Source of the DNA: Acidobacteriota bacterium
GTDB lineage: Bacteria; Acidobacteriota; Polarisedimenticolia; J045
Direction: 5' to 3'
Assembly: GCA_003696075.1 (NCBI GenBank)
Contig: RFHH01000121.1
Coordinates: 1-44,971, forward strand
DNA length: 44,971 bases
Of the stretch, positions 7,204 through 17,377 are shown one piece after another; positions within the stretch are counted from its first letter, which is position 1; each line of letters opens with the position of its first letter. The notes beneath the pieces were generated by a model. The model was not told the DNA's origin. It saw only the letters and a program-made list of their open reading frames with translations, and searched no databases. A program made the position numbers and the translations under genes.

Positions 7204-8445
7204 ATGAAGGGTCCGGCGCTGGTCGACCGCATCGTCGCCTCTCTCGCGGACGGGCCCCCCCGCAGCACCGCCGACCTCGCCCGCGAGTTTCTCCGCGTGG
7301 GCGTGCTGGACGAGGCGACGGCGGAGTCGCTTCTCGGCGGTCTTCTCGCCGCGGATCCGCGGCTGGAGCGGCTGGGGACGGTCTGGCGCGTGCGCGGTTC
7401 CGCCGCCCGGGGTCTCCCGCTCCGGGCGCCGTTCGCGGCCGTCGTCGCCCCGCACGGGGTTCCGCTCGCCGGTTTCCTGGCGCGCGGGCCGGGGAAGCCG
7501 GCGATGACCGTCTGCGCCGGCGGCGAGGCGGAGGCGGCCCGCTTCGAGGAGCGGACGGGAAGGAAGCTGCCGCGCCCCGTCCTCTCGCTGGCGGAGGTCG
7601 CGAGGCGCCTGCGCGGCCATCGCGGCCGCGCCGACCCCGTGGCGATCGCGGAGTCGCTGGGTTGCCCGCACGTCGAGCCGGTGGAGGGCGCCGGCGGACC
7701 GGCCGCCGACCGACTCGCCGCGGTCGTGGCCGACGCCTGGGCCGCCCTCGTCGAGGAGCTCGCGCTCGAAGGGGTCGGGGACACCCTCGCGCTGCACCGG
7801 ATGCTCGAAGCCGCGCTCGAGCCGGCGGACTTCGAGGGAAAGGCGTTCGGCCCGAGCGATCTGCGGTGTCTCCCGGAGCTGCCCGGGGCCTACCGTTTTC
7901 TCGCCGCGGACGGCACCACGATCTACGTCGGCCAGTCGGCCAACCTCAGGGCGCGGGTCTGCTCCTATTTCGCGGGCTCGCCTCGCGACGAGAAGGACCG
8001 CCTCCTCCGGGCCGAGTCGTTCCGGCTCGAAACCCGGACGGTCGACAGCGTCCCGGATGCGCTCCTGGCGGAAGCGGAATGGATTCGGCGCTTCGAACCG
8101 CGCCTGAACGTGAAGCGGCGCGCCCTCGGCCCCGCCCCGCCGGACGGCGTGCTGGTGGCTCCCGCCCCGTGGCGGGGAGGGGCGGCGCTGTTCTCGATCG
8201 CGGGCGGGCGGCTGGTGCGCCGACGCCTCTTGCTACCCGGCCCCCGCCGGGCGCGGAGGGCCGCCGCGGAGGCGGTCGACGCGGTCCTCTCGCCGCCGCC
8301 GGCGCCCCCGAGAGCCGACCGGGCGGCCCGGCTCCTCCGTACCTGGATGCGACTCCGCGAGGACCGCCGGCTGATCGAACCGGGACGGGACGGCGGCCGC
8401 GAGGAGATGATCGGCCGCGTCCTGCAGCTCTCCGGCGAGCCGTGA
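7204..8445 (+). CDS. GIY-YIG (UvrC N-terminal-like) nuclease with winged-helix and degenerate exonuclease-like region
   Basis: 413 residues. A winged-helix-like N-terminus (about 5-62) is followed by a region (about 72-205) with the helix pattern of DnaQ-type exonucleases (SLAEVARRLRG, ALVEELALEGVGDTLALH). That region lacks the DxE motif that should sit in FAAVVAPHG and lacks the HxAxxD motif. The GIY-YIG domain (about 224-305) looks intact: GAY (228-230), YVG (241-243), Arg in NLRARV, E290 in LLAEAEWI and N302. The C-terminal 100 residues are Arg-rich and unassigned. In the family, Cho or exonuclease-Cho fusions nick DNA near lesions. Here incision by the GIY-YIG half is plausible, while exonuclease activity is not. 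The end is only five bases from the convergent lipA stop. Confidence 0.75.
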   Translation: MKGPALVDRIVASLADGPPRSTADLAREFLRVGVLDEATAESLLGGLLAADPRLERLGTVWRVRGSAARGLPLRAPFAAVVAPHGVPLAGFLARGPGKPAMTVCAGGEAEAARFEERTGRKLPRPVLSLAEVARRLRGHRGRADPVAIAESLGCPHVEPVEGAGGPAADRLAAVVADAWAALVEELALEGVGDTLALHRMLEAALEPADFEGKAFGPSDLRCLPELPGAYRFLAADGTTIYVGQSANLRARVCSYFAGSPRDEKDRLLRAESFRLETRTVDSVPDALLAEAEWIRRFEPRLNVKRRALGPAPPDGVLVAPAPWRGGAALFSIAGGRLVRRRLLLPGPRRARRAAAEAVDAVLSPPPAPPRADRAARLLRTWMRLREDRRLIEPGRDGGREEMIGRVLQLSGEP

Positions 8446-8450
8446 CGCCC

Positions 8451-9380
8451 TCAGCGCGGAACGTGCGCTTCGGCGTGGTACGAGGAGCGCACCAGCGGCC
8501 CGGCCTCCACGTGACGGAATCCCAACCCGAGTGCGAAGCGCCTCCAGCGCTCGAATTCCGACGGCGGAACGTACCGCGCCACCGCCATCTGCTCCGGACC
8601 CGGCCGCAGATACTGGCCGAGCGCGAGGATGTCCACACCGGCCTCCCGGATCCGCCGGAGCGCCGCCGCCACCTGCTCCCGGGTCTCACCGAGGCCGAGC
8701 ATCATCGCGGTCTTGGTGAGGCCTCCGAAGAGAGCCCGCCGCTCCGATGCGCGCCGGAGCAGCGCGAGCGAGTGCTCGAACCGCGAGCCGGGGCGGGCGA
8801 CCCGGTACAGCTCCGGCACCGTCTCCACGTTGTGCGAGAAAACCGCCGGTTTCGCTTGGAGCACGGTCCGGAGCGCACCCTCCGGATCCTGCTTGAAATC
8901 GGGAGTCAGGACCTCCACCGCGCAGCCTGGCGCCGTCCGGTGGATCTCCTCGATGACGGCGGCGAAGTGGGCCGCGCCGCCATCCGGGAGATCGTCGCGA
9001 TCCACCGAGGTGATCACCGCGTGCCGGAGCCCGAGGTCGGCCACCGCGCGGGCCACGCGCCGCGGTTCGTCCGGATCGGGTGGCGCCGGGGGACGGCCGC
9101 TGGACACCGCGCAGAAACCGCACCGCCGGGTGCACACGCTGCCGAGGATCATGAAGGTGGCCGTGCCCGCCGACCAGCACTCGAAGATGTTCGGGCAACG
9201 GGCTTCCTGGCACACGGTGTTCAGCCCGAGCCCTTCCGCCAGCCGCCGGACCCGGTTGTACCGCGGGCCGGTGCGGAGGCGCACTCCCAACCACTTGGGC
9301 TTCGGGCCCTCCGCCCCGCCGCGGCGAGCCCGGCCGGCGGGCGAATCGGGATGCGGACGGTAGCCCGGCAGCCGGCGCAT
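8451..9380 (-). CDS. lipA: Lipoyl synthase
   Basis: 309 residues. Both iron-sulfur cluster motifs are present: the LipA-specific C57-x4-C62-x5-C68 (CQEARCPNIFEC) and the radical-SAM C83-x3-C87-x2-C90 (CTRRCGFC). The C-terminal RSSYHA carries the serine that ligates the auxiliary cluster. LipA inserts two sulfur atoms into octanoyl groups on lipoyl domains. The E2 subunit at 26144-27316 has a lipoyl lysine and is a likely client. The ATG at 9380 gives a short N-terminal extension before GPKPKWLGVRL, normal for the family; its ribosome site is weak. It starts 17 bases after the stop of the conserved unknown gene upstream, so the two are probably one transcript. No octanoyltransferase gene (lipB) is in the window. 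Confidence 0.96.
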   Translation of the reverse strand: MRRLPGYRPHPDSPAGRARRGGAEGPKPKWLGVRLRTGPRYNRVRRLAEGLGLNTVCQEARCPNIFECWSAGTATFMILGSVCTRRCGFCAVSSGRPPAPPDPDEPRRVARAVADLGLRHAVITSVDRDDLPDGGAAHFAAVIEEIHRTAPGCAVEVLTPDFKQDPEGALRTVLQAKPAVFSHNVETVPELYRVARPGSRFEHSLALLRRASERRALFGGLTKTAMMLGLGETREQVAAALRRIREAGVDILALGQYLRPGPEQMAVARYVPPSEFERWRRFALGLGFRHVEAGPLVRSSYHAEAHVPR

Positions 9381-9397
9381 CGTCCCGTGGCCCCCGC

Positions 9398-10021
9398 TCA
9401 CAGCCGAACGTTGGGATCGGACCGGTAGGCGGAGCCGATCTGGCACAGGCGGTCGAGGGTCTCGGCGAACGGCCGGTAGAGGCGGTCGATCTTGTCCGGC
9501 TCGGTGATCCGCCCGTCCGCCTGGAGGTACAGCTCGTCGACCTCCCCCGGAAAGTCCGGTCCGAACCACCCCTCGTCGTCCCGCACCTCCAGGAGTTCCA
9601 CCGGAGCCTCCACCAGATCGCGCCGCAGCCGCTCGCAGCCCAACAGGCGGCGCAGCTCCTCCTTGCTGTTGCCCTGAACGATGAACTCGCGGTCGAATTC
9701 GGGATCCCCGATCTCGACGTCCTCCATGCCGAGATGCTTGGCGAGGTCCAGCATCAGGGAGCGGCGGCGCAGGCGGAAACGGAAGCCGTCGCGGTTCACG
9801 TAGGGCGCGCGGATCCGGGTGATCACGCGCGAACTGAAGCCGGCCACGTCGGCGTGGACGTCGACGACGATCGAAAACGGTCCCGAGCGGACCCGCAGCG
9901 GAGAGCCGTCCCACTCCCCGGGCGCGAACCGGGCGATCGAGTCGAGCAGCTCCGTGCGGATCTCCTCGCGGTGCTCGCGAAAGTGGTCGAGGCAGGGATC
10001 CTGGTCCTTCCGCTCCGCCAT
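9398..10021 (-). CDS. Conserved-looking protein of unknown function, upstream of lipA
   Basis: 207 residues, starting at an ATG with a strong GGAGGTG nine bases upstream. It has no signal peptide and no membrane helix. The sequence is balanced and globular: SGPFSIVVDVHAD, VITRIRAPYVNRDGFRFRLRRR, FDREFIVQGNSKEELRRLL, and an amphipathic C-terminus ITEPDKIDRLYRPFAETLDR. The FDREFIVQGN element is reminiscent of soluble domains in DUF3137-like proteins, but I would not assign a family. It lies 17 bases upstream of lipA on the same strand. Any role in lipoate metabolism is guesswork from position. Confidence 0.75.
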   Translation of the reverse strand: MAERKDQDPCLDHFREHREEIRTELLDSIARFAPGEWDGSPLRVRSGPFSIVVDVHADVAGFSSRVITRIRAPYVNRDGFRFRLRRRSLMLDLAKHLGMEDVEIGDPEFDREFIVQGNSKEELRRLLGCERLRRDLVEAPVELLEVRDDEGWFGPDFPGEVDELYLQADGRITEPDKIDRLYRPFAETLDRLCQIGSAYRSDPNVRL

Positions 10022-10285
10022 GGGACACCTCCGGCCGCCCGGGAGACGGCGTCACGCCGCCCATCATCCGCAACGGCCGCGGCCTCGGCAACCTCGGACC
10101 GCCGGGGGGCACCGGAGCGCTTCCCCGCCGGCGGGCACTCCGGAGTCCCGGCCGGCGGAGGGGTCCGCCGCCGAGCCGCCGGCCGCGACCGGCGAGGAGC
10201 CGGGAGCGTCCCTTTCCCCCGAACGCCTCCCGTGCGAGGATGAGCGCCCGGGAGTCCGCAGCGCCAGGCCTCAGGAGGTCACAGG

Positions 10286-11815
10286 ATGCGGATCGAGTGC
10301 GAGGTCGCCGGACCCCGTCCCGAACCGGCGGCGGGCGAGCGGCCCGAGCCGTGCGCGCTGATCCTGTTCGGAGCGACGGGGGATCTGGCGCGCCGGAAGC
10401 TGTTCCCCGCCCTGTTCCGGCTCGCGTGCGACGGGCTCATGCCCGAGCGGTTCGCGATCCTCGGGGCCGCCAGGACACGGATGGAGCGGGACGCCTTCCT
10501 CGAGTCGCTCCGCCCGAGCGCTTCCGATGTCCCCGAGGATCGGTGGGGCGAGATCGCCGAGGCGATCGACTACGTGGCCCTGTCCGAGGAGGACGGGTAC
10601 GCGCGGCTCGCCGCAGCCCTCGCCGAACTCGAGCGCAAGAGGGACACGGGCGGCAACCGGATGTTCTACCTGGCCACGCCGCCCTCCGCCGTCGAACCGA
10701 TCCTCCGGACTCTTTCGGGGATGAACCTGCTGCACCGCACGGGGCGGGAGTCCCCGTGGACGCGGGTGGTGATCGAAAAGCCGTTCGGCCGGGACCTGGA
10801 GTCGGCCCGGAGGCTCAACCGCACGCTGAGCGAGTTCCTCGACGAGAGCCAGCTCTACCGGATCGATCACTATCTCGGGAAGGAGACCGTTCAGAACATC
10901 CTCGTCTTCCGCTTCGGCAACGCCCTGTTCGAGCCGCTGTGGAACAGGAAGTACGTGGATCACGTGCAAATCACGGTGGCCGAGCCGATCGGCATCGGGA
11001 ACCGCGGTGCCTTCTACGACCGCACGGGCGTGGTCAGGGACATCGTCCAGAACCACATCCTCCAGCTCCTCTCCCTGTGCGCGATGGAGCCGCCGCTCTC
11101 CTTCCACGCGGACGACGTGCGTGACGAGAAGGTGGCCGTTCTCCGGGGCCTCCGCCCGATCAAGGGAGACGACGTCGCCAGGGCCGTCGTCGCCGGACAG
11201 TACGAAGGGTATCGGCAGGAGAAGAATGTCGATCCGGAGTCCAACACCGCCACCTACGTGGCGATGAAGGTCTTCATCGACAACTGGCGGTGGCAGGGAG
11301 TCCCCTTCTATCTGCGGACCGGGAAGAAGCTCGCCGGCAAGCTGACCGAGGTGGTGATCGTCTTCCAGGAGGTTCCCCTGTGTCTGTTCGACACGGGCGA
11401 CACCTGCCGCCGGATGCGCCCGAACGTGCTGACGTTGAGGATCCAGCCGGACGAGGGCATCACCTTGTCCTTCACCTGCAAGGCGCCGGGACATGCCACC
11501 GACGTGAGGGAGGTCACCATGGACTTCTCCTACGCCCGGGCCTTCGATGTCCCGCTCCACGACGCCTATCACCGGCTCCTCCTCGACGTGATGCGCGGCG
11601 ACCAGACGCTGTTCGACCGTCAGGATGCGGTCGAAGCGGCATGGCGGTTCGTCACGCCGATCGTCGAGCGGCTGGAGTCCGGCGAGCTTCCGCCGCCGCA
11701 TCTCTACCGAGCGGGCAGCCAGGGTCCCCCGGCGGCGGACGAGCTGCTCACCGACGACGGGCGGGCGTGGCGCCCGATCCCGCCGGCTCCCCGCACGCGG
11801 GAGACCTCGCGATGA
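10286..11815 (+). CDS. zwf: Glucose-6-phosphate 1-dehydrogenase
   Basis: 509 residues, the usual size. The NADP-binding motif GATGDLA (29-35) and the substrate-site motif RIDHYLGKE (about 191-199) with its catalytic His are intact, as is the EKPFGRDL segment. It oxidises glucose-6-phosphate to 6-phosphogluconolactone, making NADPH, in the cytoplasm. AGGAGG lies about eight bases before the ATG. Its last codons overlap the start of gnd (ATGA), the first of three coupled junctions. The N-terminal 22 residues before the Rossmann strand are a variable extension. Confidence 0.97.
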   Translation: MRIECEVAGPRPEPAAGERPEPCALILFGATGDLARRKLFPALFRLACDGLMPERFAILGAARTRMERDAFLESLRPSASDVPEDRWGEIAEAIDYVALSEEDGYARLAAALAELERKRDTGGNRMFYLATPPSAVEPILRTLSGMNLLHRTGRESPWTRVVIEKPFGRDLESARRLNRTLSEFLDESQLYRIDHYLGKETVQNILVFRFGNALFEPLWNRKYVDHVQITVAEPIGIGNRGAFYDRTGVVRDIVQNHILQLLSLCAMEPPLSFHADDVRDEKVAVLRGLRPIKGDDVARAVVAGQYEGYRQEKNVDPESNTATYVAMKVFIDNWRWQGVPFYLRTGKKLAGKLTEVVIVFQEVPLCLFDTGDTCRRMRPNVLTLRIQPDEGITLSFTCKAPGHATDVREVTMDFSYARAFDVPLHDAYHRLLLDVMRGDQTLFDRQDAVEAAWRFVTPIVERLESGELPPPHLYRAGSQGPPAADELLTDDGRAWRPIPPAPRTRETSR

Positions 11816-13230
11816 CGGCGCGCGATGAGCGCCCCGCGCTCGGCGCCTTCGGCCTCGTGGGGCTGGGCGTGATGGGGCTCAACCTCGCGCGGAACATGAT
11901 CGATCACGGCGTTTCGGTCGTCGCGTGGGATATCGACCGGGAGCGCGTGGCCCGGTTCGGCAGAGAGGAGCCCGCCGGGCGGGCCGTTGGAGCCGAGGAT
12001 CTCGAGGATCTCGTCGCGCGGCTGCCGCGGCCGCGCCGCATTCTCGTCATGGTGCCGGCCGGGCGGGCGGTGGACTCCGTTCTCGACCGGCTCGCTCCCC
12101 TGCTCGACCGGGGAGACGTCGTGATCGACGGCGGAAACTCCTACTACGGCGACACCGAGCGCCGCCAGCGCTCCCTCGACGCGCGCGGCGTGTCGCTCGT
12201 GGGGCTGGGAGTGTCGGGGGGAGAAGAAGGCGCCCGGCACGGCCCGTCGCTGATGGCAGGAGGAGATCTCCGGGCTTACCAGCTCGTGGCGCCCGTCCTC
12301 GAGGCGATCGCGGCACGAAGCGGGCACGGCCCCTGCGTCGCCAGGCTCGGACCGGGGGGGGCCGGCCACTTCGTGAAGATGGTCCACAACGGGATCGAGT
12401 ACGGCGACATGCAGGTGATCGCCGAGATCTACGACCTCGCGCGGCGGGGCCTCGGCCTGGCCCCGGCGGAGGTGGCGGATCTCTTCGACCGATTCGGCGA
12501 GGGCCGCCTCGCCTCCTTCCTGACCGAAGCGGCGGCCGCGGTCCTGCGGGCCACCCACGTAGAGCAGCCACTCGTCGACGCCATCGTCGACGAGGCGGGG
12601 CAGAAGGGCACGGGGCGATGGACCGCCCGGGACGCCATCGACATGGGAGAGGCGGTGCCGACGCTCACGGCCGCCGTCGATGCCCGCGTCCTCTCGTCGG
12701 CGGGGTCGCTGCGCCGCGCGCTCGCGGCGCGGCTCGGCACGCCGGCGGGCCCGGTCGAACTCGCCCCCGGCGATCTCGAGCAGGCGTTCTTCGGGGCCCG
12801 CCTGTGCGCCTATGCCCAGGGGTTCCGCTTCATTCGGCTCGCGAGCGACGAGCACGGCTGGGGGATCGATCCCGGGACCGTGACGCGGGTGTGGCGGGCG
12901 GGCTGCATCATCCGCGCCGCGCTGCTGGACCGGATCGCCGAGGCGTTCGCAGGCGATCCGGAGCTCCCGCACCTGTTCTTGCACCCGCCGCTGGCGCGCG
13001 AGATCGGAGAGGCGCTGGCGGGCTGGCGGCGGACCGCCGCCGCCGCGGCCTCGGCCGGCATTCCGGCGCCTGCGATCGCCTCTTCCCTCGCCTACGTCGA
13101 CGCCCTGCGCTCGGAGAGGCTTCCCCAGAGCCTCACGCAGGGGCAGCGCGACTACTTCGGAGCGCACGGCTTCCGCCTGCGTGGCGATCCCGAGGACGCA
13201 CCGCTCCGGCACGGGACCTGGCGGCGGTGA
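11812..13230 (+). CDS. gnd: 6-phosphogluconate dehydrogenase, decarboxylating
   Basis: 472 residues, the length of the classical NADP-type enzyme. The cofactor motif [13 protein letters not shown] lies near the N-terminus. The substrate motif [20 protein letters not shown] contains the catalytic Lys and Glu. [23 protein letters not shown] marks the large helical domain. It converts 6-phosphogluconate to ribulose-5-phosphate with release of CO2 and NADPH. The ATG at 11812 overlaps the zwf stop by four bases, and its own stop overlaps the GTG of pgl. The C-terminal half is rich in Ala and Arg but has no break. Confidence 0.96.
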   Translation: MTARDERPALGAFGLVGLGVMGLNLARNMIDHGVSVVAWDIDRERVARFGREEPAGRAVGAEDLEDLVARLPRPRRILVMVPAGRAVDSVLDRLAPLLDRGDVVIDGGNSYYGDTERRQRSLDARGVSLVGLGVSGGEEGARHGPSLMAGGDLRAYQLVAPVLEAIAARSGHGPCVARLGPGGAGHFVKMVHNGIEYGDMQVIAEIYDLARRGLGLAPAEVADLFDRFGEGRLASFLTEAAAAVLRATHVEQPLVDAIVDEAGQKGTGRWTARDAIDMGEAVPTLTAAVDARVLSSAGSLRRALAARLGTPAGPVELAPGDLEQAFFGARLCAYAQGFRFIRLASDEHGWGIDPGTVTRVWRAGCIIRAALLDRIAEAFAGDPELPHLFLHPPLAREIGEALAGWRRTAAAAASAGIPAPAIASSLAYVDALRSERLPQSLTQGQRDYFGAHGFRLRGDPEDAPLRHGTWRR

Positions 13231-13946
13231 AGCCGAGACTCCTCGTCTGCGACGGCGCGGAGGCGTTCCGCCGGGAAGCCGCCCGCGAGCTGGCTTCCCT
13301 CGTCGCCGGAGCGATCGCGCGGGAGGGCCGCTGCCGTCTGGGACTCGCGGGTGGACGCACTCCCCGACCCGTCTACGAATCGCTGGCCGCCGGCTGCGGC
13401 CTGCCGCCGATCGACTGGGACCGCGTCGAGCTGTTCTTCGGTGACGAGCGGTGCGTCCCACCGGACGATCCGGAGAGCAACTTCCGCATGGTCCGCGAGA
13501 GCCTTCTCGACCGGCTGCCGCGCCCGCCCCGCGCCGTCCTGCGCATGGAGGGAGAGCGCTGCCCCGAGGCCGCCGAGCGCTACGAGGCGCGGCTTCCCGA
13601 CCGGCTGGACGTGCTCGTCCTCGGCATGGGAGCGGACGGCCACACCGCGTCGCTGTTCCCCGGGTCGCCGGCTCTCCACGAGCGGCGGCGCCGCGTCCTC
13701 TGCGTGCGCGCGCCGGTGCCGCCGGAGCTCCGGCTCACCGTGACGCCGCCGGTGATCGAGGCGGCTCGGGAGATCGTCCTGCTGGCGGCGGGCCGCTCGA
13801 AGGCGGAGGCTCTCGCTCGAGTCATGGCCGACGAGGGGCGGGTCGAGCGGACGCCCGCCCGCATCGCCCGCCGCGGTCTCATCGTCACCGACGCCGACGC
13901 AGCGGCGCTCGTTCCACCGTCGCTCGTCTCCAGGAGGCGCCCATGA
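13227..13946 (+). CDS. pgl: 6-phosphogluconolactonase (DevB type)
   Basis: 239 residues, typical for the DevB family. Conserved pieces are [16 protein letters not shown], the [19 protein letters not shown] motif and [19 protein letters not shown]. It hydrolyses the lactone made by Zwf, so the operon holds all three oxidative steps. The start is GTG at 13227, overlapping the gnd stop by four bases (GTGA); no other start fits the conserved N-terminus as well. Its stop overlaps the transketolase ATG. Confidence 0.94.
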   Translation: MKPRLLVCDGAEAFRREAARELASLVAGAIAREGRCRLGLAGGRTPRPVYESLAAGCGLPPIDWDRVELFFGDERCVPPDDPESNFRMVRESLLDRLPRPPRAVLRMEGERCPEAAERYEARLPDRLDVLVLGMGADGHTASLFPGSPALHERRRRVLCVRAPVPPELRLTVTPPVIEAAREIVLLAAGRSKAEALARVMADEGRVERTPARIARRGLIVTDADAAALVPPSLVSRRRP

Positions 13947-15943
13947 GCTATCGACCGGACGATCTGGATCTGCTCGCGGTCAACACGATCCGAGGCCTCG
14001 CCATCGACGCCATCGAGAAGGCCCGGTCCGGGCATCCGGGGCTGCCGCTCGGAGCCGCTCCGATGGCCTACGTCCTCTGGCAGCGCCACCTCCGGTTCGA
14101 TCCCTCGGATCCCGAGTGGCCGGACCGCGACCGCTTCGTTCTGTCCGCGGGACATGGCTCCATGCTTCTCTACGCGCTGCTTCACCTGTACGGCTTCGAT
14201 CTGCCGCTCGAAGAACTCGAGAGGTTCCGCCAGTGGGGAAGCCGCACGCCCGGCCACCCCGAACGGCATCTCACGCCCGGTGTGGAGGCGACGACGGGCC
14301 CCCTCGGCCAGGGCACGGCGGTCGCCGCGGGGATGGCGGTCGCGGAGGCGATGCTGCGCGCCCGCTTCGGGCCGGCCCTGGTCGGCCACCGGACCTACGC
14401 TCTCGTCTCCGACGGCGACCTGATGGAGGGCATCTCCTCGGAGGCCGCCTCCCTCGCCGGCCATCTGCGGCTTGGCCGGCTGATCTACCTCTACGACTCG
14501 AACGGCATCTCGCTCGACGGTCCGACGTCGATGACCTTCACCGAGGACGTCTCGGCGCGGTACCGCGCCTACGGCTGGCAGGTGCTCGAGGTGGCGGACG
14601 GCGACGGGGATCTCGCGGCGATCGACCGCGCGATCACCGAGGCCGAAGAGGACGAGGAGCGGCCGTCGTTGATCGTGGTCCACACGACGATCGGATTCGG
14701 CTCGCCCCACAAGGCGGGAACCCACGCCGCCCACGGCTCGCCGCTCGGCGAGGAAGAAGCCCGGCTGACGAAGGCGGCGCTCGGTCTCGACCCGGATCGC
14801 CGCTTCGCGGTCCCGGACGAGGTTCGATCGCGCTGCGCCGAGGCGGCGGAGCGCGGCCGGCGCGCGCACGCCGCGTGGCGCGAGCGGCTCGAGCGCTCGG
14901 AGCGGCGCGAGGAGTTCCGGAGATTCCTCGAGCAGCCCGCCCCGGTCGAGCTCGCCGAGCGCCTGCCCCGCTGGCGCGTGGGGGAATCGCTGGCCACCCG
15001 CGCCGCGGCCGGCAAGGCGCTGCAGGCGGTGGCGGCGGCGCTGCCCTGGCTCGTCGGGGGCGATGCCGATCTGTCGGGATCGACGAAGACCGAGATCGCC
15101 GGCGCGGGGTGGGTCGCACCGGGCGAATGGGAGGGACGGAACGTCCACTTCGGCGTGCGCGAGCACGCGATGGGTGCGATCGCGAACGGTCTCGCATACC
15201 ACGGGGGGCTGCGGCCGTTCGTGGCCACGTTCCTGGCATTTTCCGACTACATGCGTCCGCCGGTGCGGCTGGCCGCGCTCGATCGGCTGCCGGTCGTCTA
15301 TGTCTGGACGCACGATTCGATCGGCGTCGGGGAGGACGGCCCGACGCACCAGCCGGTCGAGCAGATCGCCGCGCTGCGGGCGATTCCCGGACTGCACGTC
15401 GTTCGCCCCGGCGATCCGAACGAGGCCGCGGCGGCCTGGCTCTACGCCGCACGGCGAACGGACGGTCCGACGGCGCTGGTCCTCTCCCGGCAGAAGCTTC
15501 CGGTCTTGGAGGGCACGCTCGAGCGCGCTTCGCAGGGGCTCCCGCGCGGTGCGTACGTCCTCGCGGAGGCGGAGGGCGGAACGCCCGACGCGATCGTCAT
15601 CGCGACCGGATCGGAGCTCCAGCTGGCGCTCGCCGCCCGGACGTCGCTCGCCGCGGAGGGAATCCGCGTGCGCGTCGTCTCGATGCCGTGCGCCGAGGCC
15701 TTCGAAGAGCAGGAGGACGCCTACCGGAAGGAGGTGCTGCCGCCGGCGGTCACCGCCCGCGTCGTGATCGAAGCGGGCCGCAGCTTGGGCTGGCACCGCT
15801 GGGCGGGCGACCGGGGTGTCGTGATCGGCGTCGATCGCTTCGGCGCCTCGGCGCCGGGCCCGGTGGTGATGGAAAAGCTCGGCATCACCGAGAAAGCGGT
15901 CGTCGAGAGCGTCCGCTCGCTGGTGGCCGGGGCGCGGGGCTGA
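13943..15943 (+). CDS. tkt: Transketolase
   Basis: 666 residues, full length. Thiamine diphosphate site features are present: [41 protein letters not shown] and DSNGISLDG. The pyrimidine domain has [13 protein letters not shown], and the C-terminal domain has [12 protein letters not shown]. It moves two-carbon units between sugar phosphates, joining the oxidative pentose phosphate steps to glycolysis. AGGAGG sits seven bases before the ATG, which itself overlaps the pgl stop. Epimerase, isomerase and transaldolase genes are not in the window. No clear terminator follows. Confidence 0.96.
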   Translation: MSYRPDDLDLLAVNTIRGLAIDAIEKARSGHPGLPLGAAPMAYVLWQRHLRFDPSDPEWPDRDRFVLSAGHGSMLLYALLHLYGFDLPLEELERFRQWGSRTPGHPERHLTPGVEATTGPLGQGTAVAAGMAVAEAMLRARFGPALVGHRTYALVSDGDLMEGISSEAASLAGHLRLGRLIYLYDSNGISLDGPTSMTFTEDVSARYRAYGWQVLEVADGDGDLAAIDRAITEAEEDEERPSLIVVHTTIGFGSPHKAGTHAAHGSPLGEEEARLTKAALGLDPDRRFAVPDEVRSRCAEAAERGRRAHAAWRERLERSERREEFRRFLEQPAPVELAERLPRWRVGESLATRAAAGKALQAVAAALPWLVGGDADLSGSTKTEIAGAGWVAPGEWEGRNVHFGVREHAMGAIANGLAYHGGLRPFVATFLAFSDYMRPPVRLAALDRLPVVYVWTHDSIGVGEDGPTHQPVEQIAALRAIPGLHVVRPGDPNEAAAAWLYAARRTDGPTALVLSRQKLPVLEGTLERASQGLPRGAYVLAEAEGGTPDAIVIATGSELQLALAARTSLAAEGIRVRVVSMPCAEAFEEQEDAYRKEVLPPAVTARVVIEAGRSLGWHRWAGDRGVVIGVDRFGASAPGPVVMEKLGITEKAVVESVRSLVAGARG

Positions 15944-16003
15944 ACCGGGCGGCGCCGGGAGGCCTCCGCCGTCGCGCCGGTGGCGCTTGCGATCGCGCCG
16001 CGC

Positions 16004-16222
16004 TCACGGGCCCCCGAGGACCCTTTCCAGCTCCCGGGCGTGCCGGGAGGTCGTCCGGTCCATCTCCTGCAGCTTCTCGCCGATCGCGGCGCCGTCGAGC
16101 GCCGGCGGCGTTTCCGGGGGCACGTGCGACCGCCAGGCCCGGGCCGACAGCAGCAGCACGACCGTGAGGACGACGACCAGGGCGACGAGACCCGATCCGG
16201 AGGGCATCCGCTGCATCTTCAT
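16004..16222 (-). CDS. Small single-pass membrane protein of unknown function
   Basis: 72 residues. The ATG at 16222 has GGGAGG about ten bases upstream. A short basic N-terminus leads to one membrane helix ([20 protein letters not shown]) and then an amphipathic, probably helical tail ([19 protein letters not shown]). It lies alone on the minus strand between tkt and the crotonase gene. No family is recognised. The membrane helix and the ribosome site make a real gene likely, but it could be spurious. An in-frame ATG 51 bases upstream gives a longer, less convincing version. Confidence 0.5.
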   Translation of the reverse strand: MKMQRMPSGSGLVALVVVLTVVLLLSARAWRSHVPPETPPALDGAAIGEKLQEMDRTTSRHARELERVLGGP

Positions 16223-16379
16223 CGAGGCGACGCCTCCCGGATCGAAGCTCGCTCTTTCCGACCGCGGCCGCAAGTTCCCGGAAAGCCCAGCCTCGACAGC
16301 GATCGGCGGGCGGGATAGCCTCCGTCCCCGCGCCGGGCGGGGCGGCCGCTCCGGCGCACCGCTCGAGGAGGACGGGCCG

Positions 16380-17138
16380 ATGATCGAACCGGGCCGGGTC
16401 GAAGTGAACGTCGAGGGCGGTGTCGCCCGGGTGACCTTCTCTCACCCGAAGGGAAACTCCCTTCCCGGAGCGACGCTCGCGGAACTCGCGGCCGCGGTGC
16501 GGAGAGCGTCGGACGACCCCGCAGCCCGTGTCGTCCTGCTGCAGAGCGCCGGCGAGCGGGCGTTCTGCGCGGGGGCGTCGTTCGACGAGTTGCTGGCGGT
16601 GAAGGACGAGGCAGCGGCCACGGAGTTTTTCATGGGCTTCGCGCGGCTGATCCTGGCGATGCGAAGCTGCCCCAAGTTCGTCGTCGCGCGCGTGCAGGGC
16701 AAGGTCGTCGGCGGTGGAGTCGGAGTCGTCGCCGCATCCGACTATGCGCTCGCCACGCGAGCCGCATCGATCAGACTCAGCGAACTCGCTCTCGGCATCG
16801 GGCCGTTCGTCATCGGTCCGGTGGTGGAGCGGAGGATCGGTCCCGGTCCTTTCGCCGCCGCCGCCGCCGACGCCGACTGGCGCGACGCGGACTGGGCCGA
16901 ACGGCACGGCCTGTACGCCCAGGTCCATGACTCGATCGAGGAGCTGGATGCCGCGGTGTCCGCGCTGCTCGAGCGTTTGGCCGGCTTTTCGCCCGAGGCG
17001 ATGGCGGAACTCAAGCGCGTGTTCTGGGAGGACACGACGGGCTGGGAACGGCTCCTCGAGCGGCGCGCCGCGATCAGCGCCCGCCTGGTGCTGACCGACC
17101 GGGCGCAGCGAACGATTCAGGGAATGCGCGGCCGCTGA
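16380..17138 (+). CDS. Enoyl-CoA hydratase/isomerase family protein (crotonase fold)
   Basis: 252 residues; AGGAGG lies eight bases before the ATG. The oxyanion-hole segments FCAGASFDELL and GKVVGGGVGVVAASDYALA are present. One catalytic Glu is kept (E135 in IRLSELALG). The other, in the GGGxE segment of classic hydratases, is Gly here (G115), as in hydratases carrying a GGGVGLVAA-type motif such as methylglutaconyl-CoA hydratase. That enzyme acts in leucine breakdown, which would fit the oxo-acid dehydrogenase nearby, but the exact substrate cannot be read from sequence. It faces the paa operon from the opposite strand. Confidence 0.82.
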   Translation: MIEPGRVEVNVEGGVARVTFSHPKGNSLPGATLAELAAAVRRASDDPAARVVLLQSAGERAFCAGASFDELLAVKDEAAATEFFMGFARLILAMRSCPKFVVARVQGKVVGGGVGVVAASDYALATRAASIRLSELALGIGPFVIGPVVERRIGPGPFAAAAADADWRDADWAERHGLYAQVHDSIEELDAAVSALLERLAGFSPEAMAELKRVFWEDTTGWERLLERRAAISARLVLTDRAQRTIQGMRGR

Positions 17139-17334
17139 CCGCCCGCGGCCGCCGTCCCGTTCCCGGGGCCGCGTCGGGCCGGCTCCCCGCCTGTAGCCGG
17201 CGTCCGCAGCGAAACGAGCCGCTGCCACCGGAAGCTCGGAACGGATCCCCTGGATCGGCCGGCCCGCGGCAGCCCCGCAGAGGAAAAGTCGCCGCGCCCC
17301 CGGTCGCACGGAGCGGCCGCCCCGCGCGGCGGAG

Positions 17335-17353
17335 GGCCGGCGGGGAGCCGGCC
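17335..17353. terminator. Hairpin between convergent genes
   Basis: A perfect seven-base stem (GGCCGGC / GCCGGCC, five-base loop) lies between the convergent crotonase and amino acid dehydrogenase genes. There is no T run on either strand, so it would be a weak or non-standard terminator. The rest of the 239-base gap shows only GC-rich sequence with no supported gene. Confidence 0.3.
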
Positions 17354-17377
17354 GTGCGAATGCGCTCCCGCGGTGCG

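Noticed and set aside
5521-7797. A 758-codon minus-strand frame
   Set aside because: Antisense to the FHA-GAF-PP2C and GIY-YIG genes, which have clear motifs; no ribosome site or family match by eye.
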